Shown here in pieces: positions 24,646 to 33,010 of a stretch of DNA of 64,000 nucleotides (positions are counted from its first letter, which is position 1; each line of letters begins with the position of its first letter). Both the position numbers and the translations under genes were made by a program. This stretch comes from Nocardioides mangrovi (GTDB lineage: Bacteria > Actinomycetota > Actinomycetes > Propionibacteriales > Nocardioidaceae). The stretch covers positions 124,001 to 188,000 of the forward strand of contig NZ_JAIQZJ010000013.1 in the NCBI RefSeq assembly GCF_020073815.1. The letters are read 5' to 3'. The notes below the pieces were generated by a model. It was not told the DNA's origin, made no database searches, and was given only the letters and a program-made list of their open reading frames with translations.

Positions 24646-26673
24646 GTGCTCCACAGTTCTCGGGCAGCCAGGAGCGCGCGCGCTCTCGCTGCCGTCTCCG
24701 GGGTCGCGCTCGTCGCCACCTCGCTCTCACTCATCAGCTCGCCGGCCCACGCCGCCGACCCCGTCGACATCAACGTGCTCGGCATCAACGACTTCCACGG
24801 CCGGATCAAGTCCAACGGCGTCGAGGCGGGTGCCGCCGTGCTCGCCGGTGCCGTCGACCAGATCCGGGGGGAGCACCCCAACACGGTCTTCGCCGCCGCG
24901 GGCGACCTCATCGGCGCCTCGACCTTCGAGTCGTTCATCGCCCACGACAAGCCGACGATCGACGCCCTCAACGAGGCCGGTCTGGAGGTCTCGGCGGTCG
25001 GCAACCACGAGTTCGACCAGGGCTACGACGACCTCGTCAACCGCGTGATGGCGCCCGAGTCCGCCGACAACCCCGACGGCGGCGCCGCGTGGAAGTACAT
25101 CGGCGCCAACGTCGTCATGAAGGACTCCGGCGACCCGGCACTCGACCCGACCTTCGTCAAGACGATGGACGGCGTCCAGGTCGGCTTCATCGGCGCCGTC
25201 ACCGAGCACCTGCCCGAGCTCGTGTCGCCGGGCGGCATCGCGGACATCCAGGTCACGGACATCGTGGATGCCGTCAACACCGAGGCCGACGCGCTCAAGG
25301 CCGACGGTGTGGACGTCATCGTGATGCTGGTCCACGAGGGTGCTCCGAGCACCGACTGCGCGGCGATGGACGACGACCCGACCTCCGACTTCGGCAGCAT
25401 CGTCACCGGTGTCGACGACAACGTCGACGCGATCATCTCCGGCCACACCCACCTGGCCTACAACTGCTCGTTCCCGGTGGCGGGCTGGGCGGGCCGGCCG
25501 GTCACCGAGCGCCCCGTCGTCTCGGCCGGCCAGTACGGCTACAACCTCAACCAGCTCGACCTGTCCGTCGACCCCGAGAGCGGCCAGATCCAGAGCGTCG
25601 ACCAGCAGATCCTGCCGCTGACCACCAAGAACGCCGACGGCACCTACACCGCCAACTACCCGGTCGACGCCGACACCAAGGCGATCGTGGACGCCGCGGT
25701 GACCGAGGCCGACGTCAAGGGCGCCCAGCCGCTCGGCCAGATCGCCGGTGCGTTCAACCGGGCGACCCGTCCGACCGCGGACGGCACCGGCACCGAGGAG
25801 AACCGCGGTGGCGAGTCCACCCTCGGCAACCTCGTCGCCGAGGCGCAGCGGTGGGCCACCCGCAAGGAGTCCACCGGTGCGGCCCAGATCGCCTTCATGA
25901 ACCCCGGCGGCCTCCGCGCCGACATGGTGGGCAACAACTCGGGCGGCTACCCGGCCGAGCTCACCTACAAGCAGGCGGCCAGCGTGCAGCCCTTCGCCAA
26001 CACCCTGGTCAACATGACCATGTCGGGCGCGCAGATCCGGACGGTGCTCGGGCAGCAGTGGCAGCCCGACGGCGCCTCGCGTCCGTTCCTGCGGCTCGGC
26101 ACCTCACGCGGCTTCAAGTACACCTACGACCCGACCAGCCACGAGATCACCGACATGTGGCTCAAGGGCGTGCCGCTGACCGACGACGGCCAGTACTCCG
26201 TGACGGTCAACTCCTTCCTGTCGACCGGTGGTGACAACTTCGCGGAGTTCGCCAACGGCACCCACAAGCAGGACACCGGGCAGACCGACCTGCAGGGGAT
26301 GGTGGACTACATGGCCGCCCTCGCGTCCGACGACGCCCTCCCGGTCGACGCCCAGCAGCGTGCCGTGGGCGTGACCGGCGCGGCCGCGACGTACCGCCTC
26401 GGCAAGAAGGTGACCTTCGACGTCTCGTCCCTCGCCTTCACCGGTGCCGGGGACCCGCAGGACAAGAAGGTGGCGATCCAGCTCGGCCAGAAGAAGCTCG
26501 GCAAGGTCGCCGTCGACAACACCGTCGCCCCGGGGGCGACGGACGACGAGGCCGGCACCGCCCACGTGGCGGTGAAGCTGCCGAAGAAGGCGGCGACCGG
26601 CTCGCGCACCATCAAGATCGTCGGCCTCCAGACGGGGACCGTGGTCAAGGTCCCGGTCCGGATCACCAAGTAG
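24646..26673 (+). CDS. Secreted 5'-nucleotidase/2',3'-cyclic phosphodiesterase (UshA-like)
   Basis: Exported metallophosphoesterase that dephosphorylates extracellular nucleotides. 675 residues. Signal peptide (SARALAAVSGVALVATSLSL, cleavage near AHA-AD at residue 35). Metallophosphatase motifs INDFHGRI, GNHEFDQGYDDL and SGHTHLAY; the C-terminal 5'-nucleotidase domain carries NPGGLRADM and SVNSFLSTGGDNF. About 90 residues of beta-rich tail follow. GTG 24646 is chosen over GTG 24631 because AAAGGGA lies at correct spacing. No wall anchor is seen, so the enzyme is probably released. A 15-bp terminator separates it from the nuclease gene downstream; the two products would work in series on extracellular DNA. 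Confidence 0.92.
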   Translation: MLHSSRAARSARALAAVSGVALVATSLSLISSPAHAADPVDINVLGINDFHGRIKSNGVEAGAAVLAGAVDQIRGEHPNTVFAAAGDLIGASTFESFIAHDKPTIDALNEAGLEVSAVGNHEFDQGYDDLVNRVMAPESADNPDGGAAWKYIGANVVMKDSGDPALDPTFVKTMDGVQVGFIGAVTEHLPELVSPGGIADIQVTDIVDAVNTEADALKADGVDVIVMLVHEGAPSTDCAAMDDDPTSDFGSIVTGVDDNVDAIISGHTHLAYNCSFPVAGWAGRPVTERPVVSAGQYGYNLNQLDLSVDPESGQIQSVDQQILPLTTKNADGTYTANYPVDADTKAIVDAAVTEADVKGAQPLGQIAGAFNRATRPTADGTGTEENRGGESTLGNLVAEAQRWATRKESTGAAQIAFMNPGGLRADMVGNNSGGYPAELTYKQAASVQPFANTLVNMTMSGAQIRTVLGQQWQPDGASRPFLRLGTSRGFKYTYDPTSHEITDMWLKGVPLTDDGQYSVTVNSFLSTGGDNFAEFANGTHKQDTGQTDLQGMVDYMAALASDDALPVDAQQRAVGVTGAAATYRLGKKVTFDVSSLAFTGAGDPQDKKVAIQLGQKKLGKVAVDNTVAPGATDDEAGTAHVAVKLPKKAATGSRTIKIVGLQTGTVVKVPVRITK

Positions 26674-26678
26674 CACCC

Positions 26679-26711
26679 CTCGGGGCCCACCGCGACGCGG
26701 TGGGCCCCGAG
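26679..26711 (+). terminator. 15-bp perfect terminator-like hairpin
   Basis: CTCGGGGCCCACCGC (26679-26693) pairs perfectly with 26697-26711 around loop GAC, five nt after the 5'-nucleotidase stop. No strong U tract, as is usual in high-GC Actinomycetota. Confidence 0.8.
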
Positions 26712-26717
26712 TCACTC

Positions 26718-26741
26718 TCTCGGAATCTCGGTTTCTCGGAA
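26718..26741 (+). repeat. Three tandem 8-mers in the nuclease leader
   Basis: TCTCGGAA, TCTCGGTT, TCTCGGAA stand in tandem between the terminator and ATG 26751; the last one contributes GGAA to the Shine-Dalgarno GGAAGG. They may be a protein- or RNA-binding element, or chance. Confidence 0.45.
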
Positions 26742-26750
26742 GGAACACCC

Positions 26751-29534
26751 ATGTCCAGCACGTCTCGGGCGCCACGACGAGGTCTGGCGGCCGCCGCCGG
26801 TCTCGCGGTGGTCGTCACCGGCCTCGCCCTCGCACCGGCCGCACCCGCGGGCGCGGTCAGCACCGGCCTCGTCATCAGCGAGGTGTACGGCGGCGGCGGC
26901 AACTCCGGCGCCACCTACACCAACGACTTCATCGAGCTCTACAACCCGACCGGCGCCGCGATCAGCGTCGACGGCATGTCCGTGCAGTACCGCTCCTCCT
27001 CGGGCACGGGCGCCGCCTCCGGTGTCACCGCCCTCTCCGGCTCGGTCCCGGCGGGTGGTCACTACCTCGTCCAGGAGGCCGCCGGCGCCGCCGGTACGAC
27101 CGCGCTGCCCACGCCGGACGCCACCGGCACCGTCGCGATGAGCGGGACGGCGTTCACCGTCTGGCTGGCGCAGGGCACGACCGCGCTGACGCCGACCGCC
27201 GACGGCACCGCCGTCCGCACCGGGATCGTCGACCTCGTCGGCGTCAACAGCAACACCTTCGAGACCGCCAAGACGGCCGGCACGGCCAACGCCACCTCGG
27301 CGAGCCGCACCGGGTCCGACACCGACAACAACGCCACCGACTTCGTCGTCGGCGCGCCGAGCCCCGAGAGCGCCGGCTCCACCCCGACCGACCCGGGCGA
27401 CGACGAGCCGACCGAGGCCACGATCGCGGAGGTCCAGGGCACCGGTGACACCTCGCCGCTGGTCGGCAAGGAGGTCGACACCGAGGGCGTCGTGACCGCG
27501 GCGTACCCCACTGGTGGCTACAACGGCTTCTACCTGCAGACCCCCGGCACGCCCGACACCCCGGGCGCCTCCGACGCGGTCTTCGTCTACGGCTCCGCGG
27601 CGACCGCGAAGGTCGCGATCGGCGACAGCGTCGAGGTGATCGGCGACGTCAGCGAGTACAACGGCACCACCGAGATCACCCCCGACGCCGCCGACGTCAC
27701 CGTGCTCGACACGTCGCTCGGCGACGTCACGCCGCTGAGCGTGCCGTGGAGCGACCTGGACACCGCGGCCGAGAAGGAGGCCCACGAGGGCGAGCTGGTC
27801 GCGCCGCAGGGTGACTTCACCGTCAGCGACAACTACGACACCAACTACTACGCGTCGTTCACGCTCGCCTCGGGCGACCACCCGCTGGTGCAGCCGACCG
27901 ACGTCGCCGACGCGCAGGACACCGCGGCGATCGCGGCGGTCAACGCCGACAACGCCGCCCGGGCGATCACCCTCGACGACGGCGCGAGCATCAACTTCAA
28001 CAGCGCCGCCAACAAGTCGATCCCGCTGCCGTGGCTGAGCAACGACAACCCGGTCCGGGTCGGCTCCGCGGTCACCTTCCACGAGCCGCTGGTCCTGGAG
28101 TACCGCAACTCGATGTGGAACCTGCAGCCGACCAGCCAGGTCACCGACGACGGTGCCGACGTCGCGACGTTCACCAACACCCGGACGCCCGCGCCCGAGG
28201 ACGTCGGCGGCGACATCCGGCTCGCGACGTTCAACGTGCTGAACTACTTCCCGACCACGGGCGCCGACTACGAGGCCAGCGGCCTGGGGACGTGCAGCTA
28301 CTACACCGACCGCGCCGGCAACAAGATCACCGTCAACACCTGCGGCACCGACGCGAGCCCCGGCCCGCGCGGCGCCGCGGACGACGCCAGCCTCGAGCGG
28401 CAGCAGGCCAAGATCGTGTCCGCGATCAACAAGCTCGGCGCCAGCATCGTGTCGCTGGAGGAGATCGAGAACTCCGTGAAGTTCGGCAAGGACCGCGACT
28501 ACGGCGTCTCGACGCTCGTCGACGCGCTCAACGCCGCGGCGGGCTCCGACGTGTGGGCCTACGCGCCCTCGCCGGACGCCGCCGACCTGCCGTCGGTGGA
28601 GGAGCAGGACGTCATCCGCACGGCGTTCATCTACAAGCCGGCCGCCGTCTCGCTCGTCGGCCCGTCGAAGGTGCTCACCGACGCCCCCGCGTTCAACGAC
28701 GCCCGGGAGCCGCTGGCCCAGGGCTTCAAGGCCGCCGGCGCGCCCGACTCCGACGCGTTCGCGGTCATCGTCAACCACTTCAAGTCCAAGGGATCGGGCG
28801 TCGACGACGGCACCGGCCAGGGCAACGCCAACCCCGACCGGGTGGCGCAGGCCGAGGCGCTGAGCGACTTCGCGTCGTCCTTCTCCTCCGACCTCGGCAC
28901 CGACAAGGTGTTCCTGAGCGGCGACTTCAACTCCTACACCCAGGAGGACCCGCTGCAGGTGCTGTACGGCGACGGCTACACCAACCTGTCGTCGACCACC
29001 GACCCGCAGGAGACGACGTACAGCTTCGACGGTCTCGCCGGGTCGCTCGACCACGTGCTCGCCAGCCCGGCCGCGAAGGCCATGGTGACCGGGGTCGACA
29101 TCTGGAACATCAACGCCGACGAGTCGATCGCGTTCGAGTACAGCCGCTACAACTACAACGCGACCGACTTCTACGAGGCCGGTCCCTACCGGGCCTCCGA
29201 CCACGACCCGGAGGTCGTCGGCCTCGACCTGCCGGCGATCAAGACCGCAACGACGACGACGGTGTCGGCGGTGCCGCCGCTGGCGATCGCCAAGCTGACG
29301 CCCGTCGGCATCGTGGTCCGGGTCACCGCCGACGGCGCCACGCCGACGGGCACGGTCACCGTCAGCTGGGAGGGCAAGTCCAAGGAGGTGCGGCTCGTGC
29401 GCGGGTACGCCGCCACCACGGTCGGCCCGTTCACCCAGCCCGGCACCCAGAAGGTGACGGTCACCTACGCCGGCAACGACACGCTCGCCCCGTCGAGCCA
29501 GTCGGTCGACGTACGGGTGATCAAGCTCTTCTAG
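26751..29534 (+). CDS. Secreted ExeM/NucH-type endonuclease
   Basis: Large extracellular nuclease, 927 residues. Signal peptide (GLAAAAGLAVVVTGLALAPA, about 1-37). Lamin-tail domain (about 38-150: LVISEVYGGGGNSG...NDFIELYNPTG). An OB-fold-like nucleic-acid-binding domain (about 220-350: IAEVQGTGDTSPLVGKEVDT). Then an endonuclease/exonuclease/phosphatase domain (about 485-830) with RLATFNVLNYF, SLEEIENS, FLSGDFNSY, SLDHVLAS and ASDHDPEVVGLDL, which hold the catalytic Asn, Glu, Asp and His residues. An Ig-like domain ends the chain. Start ATG 26751 follows GGAAGG. It presumably degrades extracellular DNA for phosphate or carbon, complementing the upstream 5'-nucleotidase. A 14-bp hairpin ends the transcript. 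Confidence 0.93.
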   Translation: MSSTSRAPRRGLAAAAGLAVVVTGLALAPAAPAGAVSTGLVISEVYGGGGNSGATYTNDFIELYNPTGAAISVDGMSVQYRSSSGTGAASGVTALSGSVPAGGHYLVQEAAGAAGTTALPTPDATGTVAMSGTAFTVWLAQGTTALTPTADGTAVRTGIVDLVGVNSNTFETAKTAGTANATSASRTGSDTDNNATDFVVGAPSPESAGSTPTDPGDDEPTEATIAEVQGTGDTSPLVGKEVDTEGVVTAAYPTGGYNGFYLQTPGTPDTPGASDAVFVYGSAATAKVAIGDSVEVIGDVSEYNGTTEITPDAADVTVLDTSLGDVTPLSVPWSDLDTAAEKEAHEGELVAPQGDFTVSDNYDTNYYASFTLASGDHPLVQPTDVADAQDTAAIAAVNADNAARAITLDDGASINFNSAANKSIPLPWLSNDNPVRVGSAVTFHEPLVLEYRNSMWNLQPTSQVTDDGADVATFTNTRTPAPEDVGGDIRLATFNVLNYFPTTGADYEASGLGTCSYYTDRAGNKITVNTCGTDASPGPRGAADDASLERQQAKIVSAINKLGASIVSLEEIENSVKFGKDRDYGVSTLVDALNAAAGSDVWAYAPSPDAADLPSVEEQDVIRTAFIYKPAAVSLVGPSKVLTDAPAFNDAREPLAQGFKAAGAPDSDAFAVIVNHFKSKGSGVDDGTGQGNANPDRVAQAEALSDFASSFSSDLGTDKVFLSGDFNSYTQEDPLQVLYGDGYTNLSSTTDPQETTYSFDGLAGSLDHVLASPAAKAMVTGVDIWNINADESIAFEYSRYNYNATDFYEAGPYRASDHDPEVVGLDLPAIKTATTTTVSAVPPLAIAKLTPVGIVVRVTADGATPTGTVTVSWEGKSKEVRLVRGYAATTVGPFTQPGTQKVTVTYAGNDTLAPSSQSVDVRVIKLF

Positions 29535-29555
29535 CCGACCCGGCAGAAACCGAGC

Positions 29556-29588
29556 GCTGACCCGGCAGAGATTTTCTGCCGGGTCAGC
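29556..29588. terminator. Bidirectional terminator hairpin, 14 bp
   Basis: GCTGACCCGGCAGA (29556-29569) pairs perfectly with 29575-29588 around GATTT, in the 49-nt gap between the convergent nuclease and GH15 genes. Its distal arm contains the GH15 stop codon. GACCCGGCAGA also occurs as an extra copy just upstream (29537-29547). Confidence 0.8.
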
Positions 29589-31362
29589 GTGCTCTTGCGT
29601 CGGCCAGGTCGAAGGCCGCGTGCACCAGGGCCAGGTGGCTGAAGGCCTGCGGGAAGTTGCCGATCATCCGGCCGCCCGCGACGTCGTACTCCTCGGGCAG
29701 CAGCCCGACGTCGTTGGCCAGGTCGCACAGCCGGGCCAGCAGGGCCTCGGCGTCGTCGATCCGCCCGGCGCCGGCGTACGCCGAGACCAGCCAGAAGGAG
29801 CACGCCAGGAAGGGGTGCTCGTCGCCCGTCAGGCCGTCGACGCCGGTCTGGGTGCGGTAGCGGAGCAGCAGGCCGTCGCGCATGAGGTCGCGCTCGACGG
29901 CCTCGATGGTGCCGAGGACCCGAGGGTCGTCGCCGGCGACGATGCCGATCTGGGGGAGCACCAGCAGCGAGGCGTCGACCTCGCTGGCGCCGTAGTACTG
30001 GACGAAGGTGTTGCGGCCGGCGTCGAAGCCGTGCTCGAGCACCTCCTCCCGCACCTGGTCGCGCAGCTCGCGCCACTTCTCGACCGGACCGGCCAGGCCG
30101 AAGTCCTCGACGGCCCGCACCGCCCGGTCGAACGCCGCCCACACCATCGCCTGCGAGTGGGTGAAGCGGCGCTCGGGTCCGCGGATCTCCCACAGCCCGT
30201 GGTCCTTCGCGCGCCAGCCCTCGGCGAGGTCCTCGACCAGGTTGCGCTGCAGGTTCCACGCGTCGGTCTCGGCCGTGCCGGTCGCCTGCCGGATGTCCTC
30301 GAGGGCCATCATCACCTCGCCGACCACGTCGAGCTGTCGCTGCAGCGAGGCGCCGTTGCCGATCCGGACCGGCTGGGAGTCGTCGTAGCCCGGCAGGTGG
30401 TCGAGGGTGAGCTCGGTGAGCCGGCGGGCGCCGTCGACGGCGTACATGATCTGCAGGTCCTGCGGGTCGCCGGCGACCGCGCGCAGCAGCCAGCCGCGCC
30501 AGAGCTTGGCCTCCTCGGTGTAGCCGGCACGCACCAGGGCGCTGATCGTGAGGGCCGCGTCGCGCAGCCAGCAGTAGCGGTAGTCCCAGTTGCGCTCGCC
30601 GCCCGGATCCTCGGGCAACGAGGTGGTCGGGGCGGCGACGATGCCGCCGGTCTGCTCGTGGGTGAGCAGGCGGAGCGTGAGGAGGGAGCGGCGTACGGCG
30701 GCGAGCTGGGGCGCGTGCTCGTGGCACTGGCCCGACCAGCGCTCGCCCTCGTCGACGGCGCCGTCGATGTCGAACTCGGGCGGGCCGATCGCGTCGAGGG
30801 GCGCGGCGCTCGGGACCCAGGTGGTGGAGAAGGTGAGGACCGCGCCCTCCTCGACGTCGAACTCGTCGACGTGCCGGTGGTCGCTCGGGCGCGGCAGCCG
30901 CGGCCCCCGCAGCACGAGCCGGTCCGGGCCGCCGATCGCGGTGATCACGGCCTCGCCGTGCAGGGTCTGCCGGCGCACCCACGGGACGATCGCGCCGTAG
31001 TCGAGCCGGACCACCCACTCGTGTCGCATCCGGACGGTGCCGCGCACCCCGGTGACCCGGCGGACCACGTCGGCCCGGTCGTCGCCGCGCGGCATCAGGT
31101 CGGTGAGCGTCACCTCGCCGGTGGCGGTGGTGAAGGTGGTCTCGAGGACCGCGGAGCTGCCGACGTAGCGACGGCTGACGTCGAAGTCGCCCACCGGGCA
31201 GAGCTGCCAGCGGCCGTGCTCCTCGGTGCCGAGGAGGCCGGCGAAGCAGGCGGGGGAGTCGAAGCGCGGGAGGCAGAGCCAGTCGATGGAGCCGTCACTG
31301 CCGACCAGGGCACCGCTGCTCCGGTCGCCGATCAGGGCGTACTCGGCGATGGGGAGGGCCAT
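29584..31362 (-). CDS. Glycoside hydrolase family 15 (glucoamylase/trehalase-like)
   Basis: Cytosolic GH15 enzyme, 592 residues, probably acting on alpha-glucosidic bonds (trehalose, maltodextrin); actinobacterial members include alpha,alpha-trehalases. The N-terminus is typical (LPIAEYALIGDRSSGALVGSDGSIDWLCLPRFDSPACF). The (alpha/alpha)6 barrel has RNWDYRYCWLRDA, and GDEHPFLACSFWLVSAYAGAG near residue 500, regions that supply catalytic glutamates or their neighbours in the family. No signal peptide. ATG 31362 is 6 nt after TAGTGT on the minus strand, so it is leaderless, and this -10 overlaps that of the divergent cinA gene. Confidence 0.9.
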   Translation of the reverse strand: MALPIAEYALIGDRSSGALVGSDGSIDWLCLPRFDSPACFAGLLGTEEHGRWQLCPVGDFDVSRRYVGSSAVLETTFTTATGEVTLTDLMPRGDDRADVVRRVTGVRGTVRMRHEWVVRLDYGAIVPWVRRQTLHGEAVITAIGGPDRLVLRGPRLPRPSDHRHVDEFDVEEGAVLTFSTTWVPSAAPLDAIGPPEFDIDGAVDEGERWSGQCHEHAPQLAAVRRSLLTLRLLTHEQTGGIVAAPTTSLPEDPGGERNWDYRYCWLRDAALTISALVRAGYTEEAKLWRGWLLRAVAGDPQDLQIMYAVDGARRLTELTLDHLPGYDDSQPVRIGNGASLQRQLDVVGEVMMALEDIRQATGTAETDAWNLQRNLVEDLAEGWRAKDHGLWEIRGPERRFTHSQAMVWAAFDRAVRAVEDFGLAGPVEKWRELRDQVREEVLEHGFDAGRNTFVQYYGASEVDASLLVLPQIGIVAGDDPRVLGTIEAVERDLMRDGLLLRYRTQTGVDGLTGDEHPFLACSFWLVSAYAGAGRIDDAEALLARLCDLANDVGLLPEEYDVAGGRMIGNFPQAFSHLALVHAAFDLADARAR

Positions 31363-31368
31363 GACTGG

Positions 31369-31374
31369 ACACTA
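31369..31374 (-). promoter_or_regulatory. -10 of GH15 gene (TAGTGT), leaderless, overlaps cinA -10
   Basis: Minus-strand TAGTGT ends 6 nt before ATG 31362. Its first two bases pair with the first two bases of the cinA -10 on the other strand. Confidence 0.6.
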
Positions 31375-31378
31375 CTGT
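31373..31378 (+). promoter_or_regulatory. -10 of cinA (TACTGT), leaderless
   Basis: TACTGT ends 7 nt before GTG 31386. It shares positions 31373-31374 with the divergent GH15 -10, so simultaneous occupancy by RNA polymerase is unlikely. Confidence 0.6.
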
Positions 31379-31385
31379 TGCCCGG

Positions 31386-31874
31386 GTGGCCGACCTCCCC
31401 GCTCGCGTGCACGAGCTGCTCCGCGCCGCCGGCGCCACGGTCGCGTCGGCGGAGTCCCTCACCGCGGGCCGGCTCGCGGCGGCGCTGACCGAGACGCCCG
31501 GCGCGTCCGCGACGTACGTCGGGGGCGTGGTGACCTACGCGACCGAGCTCAAGGCCACGCTGCTCGGCGTGGACGAGGCGCTGATCGAGCGGTACGGCGT
31601 GGTCTCGCCCGAGTGCGCCCGGGCGATGGCGGCCGGCGTGCGGGCGATCACGGGGGCGACGTACGGGCTGGCCACGACGGGGGTCGCCGGGCCGTCCGAG
31701 CAGGAGGGCAAGCCGGTCGGCACGGTCTTCGTGGGACTCGCCGGCCCGGGTCTCGACGAGGCGGTCGCGCTCGAGCTGGGCGGCAAGCGGGCCCGGATCC
31801 AGGAGCGGACCTGCCGCGAGGCGCTGGTGGCTTTCGAGACGGTACTCCGACGGGAAGAAACACCTGTCGGGTAG
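31386..31874 (+). CDS. cinA: CinA-type nicotinamide-nucleotide amidohydrolase
   Basis: 162-residue single-domain CinA/PncC protein, which deamidates nicotinamide mononucleotide to nicotinate mononucleotide; the N-terminal MoaB-like domain of long CinA proteins is absent, as usual in this genus group. Motifs: SAESLTAGRLAAALTETPGASATYVGGVVTYATELKATLLGV and TGVAGPSEQEGKPVGTVFVGLA. GTG 31386 is set by TACTGT. It lies 34 nt before clgR, whose -10 overlaps the cinA stop. The pgsA-cinA-clgR order is a conserved actinobacterial neighbourhood. Confidence 0.9.
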   Translation: MADLPARVHELLRAAGATVASAESLTAGRLAAALTETPGASATYVGGVVTYATELKATLLGVDEALIERYGVVSPECARAMAAGVRAITGATYGLATTGVAGPSEQEGKPVGTVFVGLAGPGLDEAVALELGGKRARIQERTCREALVAFETVLRREETPVG

Positions 31875-31877
31875 CGT
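31872..31877 (+). promoter_or_regulatory. -10 of clgR (TAGCGT), leadered
   Basis: TAGCGT coincides with the cinA stop codon. Unlike most promoters here it leaves a leader of about 25 nt with a strong Shine-Dalgarno GGAGAGGAG at 31894-31902, six nt before ATG 31909. Confidence 0.5.
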
Positions 31878-31908
31878 TGACCCCGACACCACCGGAGAGG
31901 AGACGCGC

Positions 31909-32211
31909 ATGGTGATGTTCCGCCGCATGCTGGGCGACGTCCTGCGGGACCTCCGGCTGCAGCGCGGGATGACCTTGCGCGAGGTCTCCGCCGAGGCCCG
32001 GGTGAGCCTGGGCTACATCTCCGAGATCGAGCGGGGGCAGAAGGAGGCGTCCTCCGAGCTGCTCGCCTCGCTCTGCGCGGCGCTCGACGCCCCGCTGTCC
32101 GACGTCCTCCGTGACGTCGCCGACCTGGTCGCCCTCGAGGAGGCCGCCGCCGGTCTCACCCGGCTCCCGGTCGCCGCTCCCGCGGGCACCGTCGTCACCT
32201 CGGCCGCCTGA
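31909..32211 (+). CDS. clgR: ClgR-like XRE-family regulator
   Basis: 100-residue activator of Clp protease and other proteostasis genes in Actinomycetota. The helix-turn-helix covers about residues 7-62 (LGDVLRDLRLQRGMTLREVSAEARVSLGYISEIERGQKEASSELLASLCAAL), the typical ClgR sequence, followed by a short tail with ADLVALEEAAAGL. ClgR is itself often degraded by ClpP through an Ala-rich end; here the protein ends in VVTSAA, compatible with that. It has its own ribosome-binding site. It is convergent with nei (4 nt between stops). Confidence 0.9.
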   Translation: MVMFRRMLGDVLRDLRLQRGMTLREVSAEARVSLGYISEIERGQKEASSELLASLCAALDAPLSDVLRDVADLVALEEAAAGLTRLPVAAPAGTVVTSAA

Positions 32212-32215
32212 CCGA

Positions 32216-33010
32216 TCATCTGGCCGGTTGGCAGGACGGGCACCAGTACGCCACCCGCTCCACGCCCGGCTCGCCGAGCTCACCGCGCTGGATGGGCGTG
32301 CCGCAGCGCCGGCACCGCTCCTGTCCGCGCCCGTAGATCCACAGGCTGCGGCCACGCCGCTTGTCACCGGTGGTGCAGATCTGCGGGATGGTGCGGTTCT
32401 GCTCGAGCATGGTGTGGGCGAGCCGGACCATCCGGAGGGGATCCTGGACGACGCCGACCGGGTCGCGCGGGTCGTAGCCGGTGAGGAAGCAGAGCTCGGT
32501 GCGGTAGATCGTGCCGATCCCGGCGAGGTTGCGCTGGTCGAGCAGCGCCTCGCCGAGGGGACGGGACGGGTCGGCGGTCAGCCGGCGCACCGCTTCGTGC
32601 TCGTCCCAGTCGGGGCCGAGCAGGTCCGGGCCGAGGTGCCCGACCACGTCGTCCTCGCGGTCCGTGGGCAGCAGCTCCACGATGCCGAGCTGGAAGCCGA
32701 CCGCGGTCACGTCGCCCGCCTCGAGCACGACCCGGGCGAGGTGACCGGGCTTCGACCAGCGCTCGCCGGGAGCATAGGCGCGCCAGCTGCCCTCCATCTT
32801 CAGATGGGTGTGCAGGGTGAGCCGACCCTCGGCGCCGTCGACCCGGGTGAGCAGGTGCTTGCCGCGGGAGACGGTCTCGGTGACCGTCGCGCCCGCGAGG
32901 TCGGCGGTCGCGTGCTGCGGCACGCGGAAGTCGGTGCGGGTCAGCTCGCGGCCGTCGAGCGCCTTCGCCAGCCGTCGCGCCGTGCGCCAGACGGCGTCGC
33001 CCTCAGGCAC
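32216..33010 (-). CDS. nei: Fpg/Nei-family DNA glycosylase
   Basis: Bifunctional base-excision glycosylase/AP lyase that removes oxidised pyrimidines. 264 residues. After Met removal the active site is Pro2-Glu3 (MPEGD); the H2TH region has LGEALLDQRNLAGIGTIYRTE; the C-terminal zinc finger is CRRCG...YWCPSC (C-x2-C-x16-C-x2-C) with the QERCRRCGTPI beta-hairpin. GTG 33010 overlaps the lhr stop by 8 nt, so it is translated from the lhr message. The lhr-nei pairing matches the Mycobacterium tuberculosis arrangement (Rv3296-Rv3297) and links helicase unwinding with base repair. Confidence 0.93.
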   Translation of the reverse strand: MPEGDAVWRTARRLAKALDGRELTRTDFRVPQHATADLAGATVTETVSRGKHLLTRVDGAEGRLTLHTHLKMEGSWRAYAPGERWSKPGHLARVVLEAGDVTAVGFQLGIVELLPTDREDDVVGHLGPDLLGPDWDEHEAVRRLTADPSRPLGEALLDQRNLAGIGTIYRTELCFLTGYDPRDPVGVVQDPLRMVRLAHTMLEQNRTIPQICTTGDKRRGRSLWIYGRGQERCRRCGTPIQRGELGEPGVERVAYWCPSCQPAR

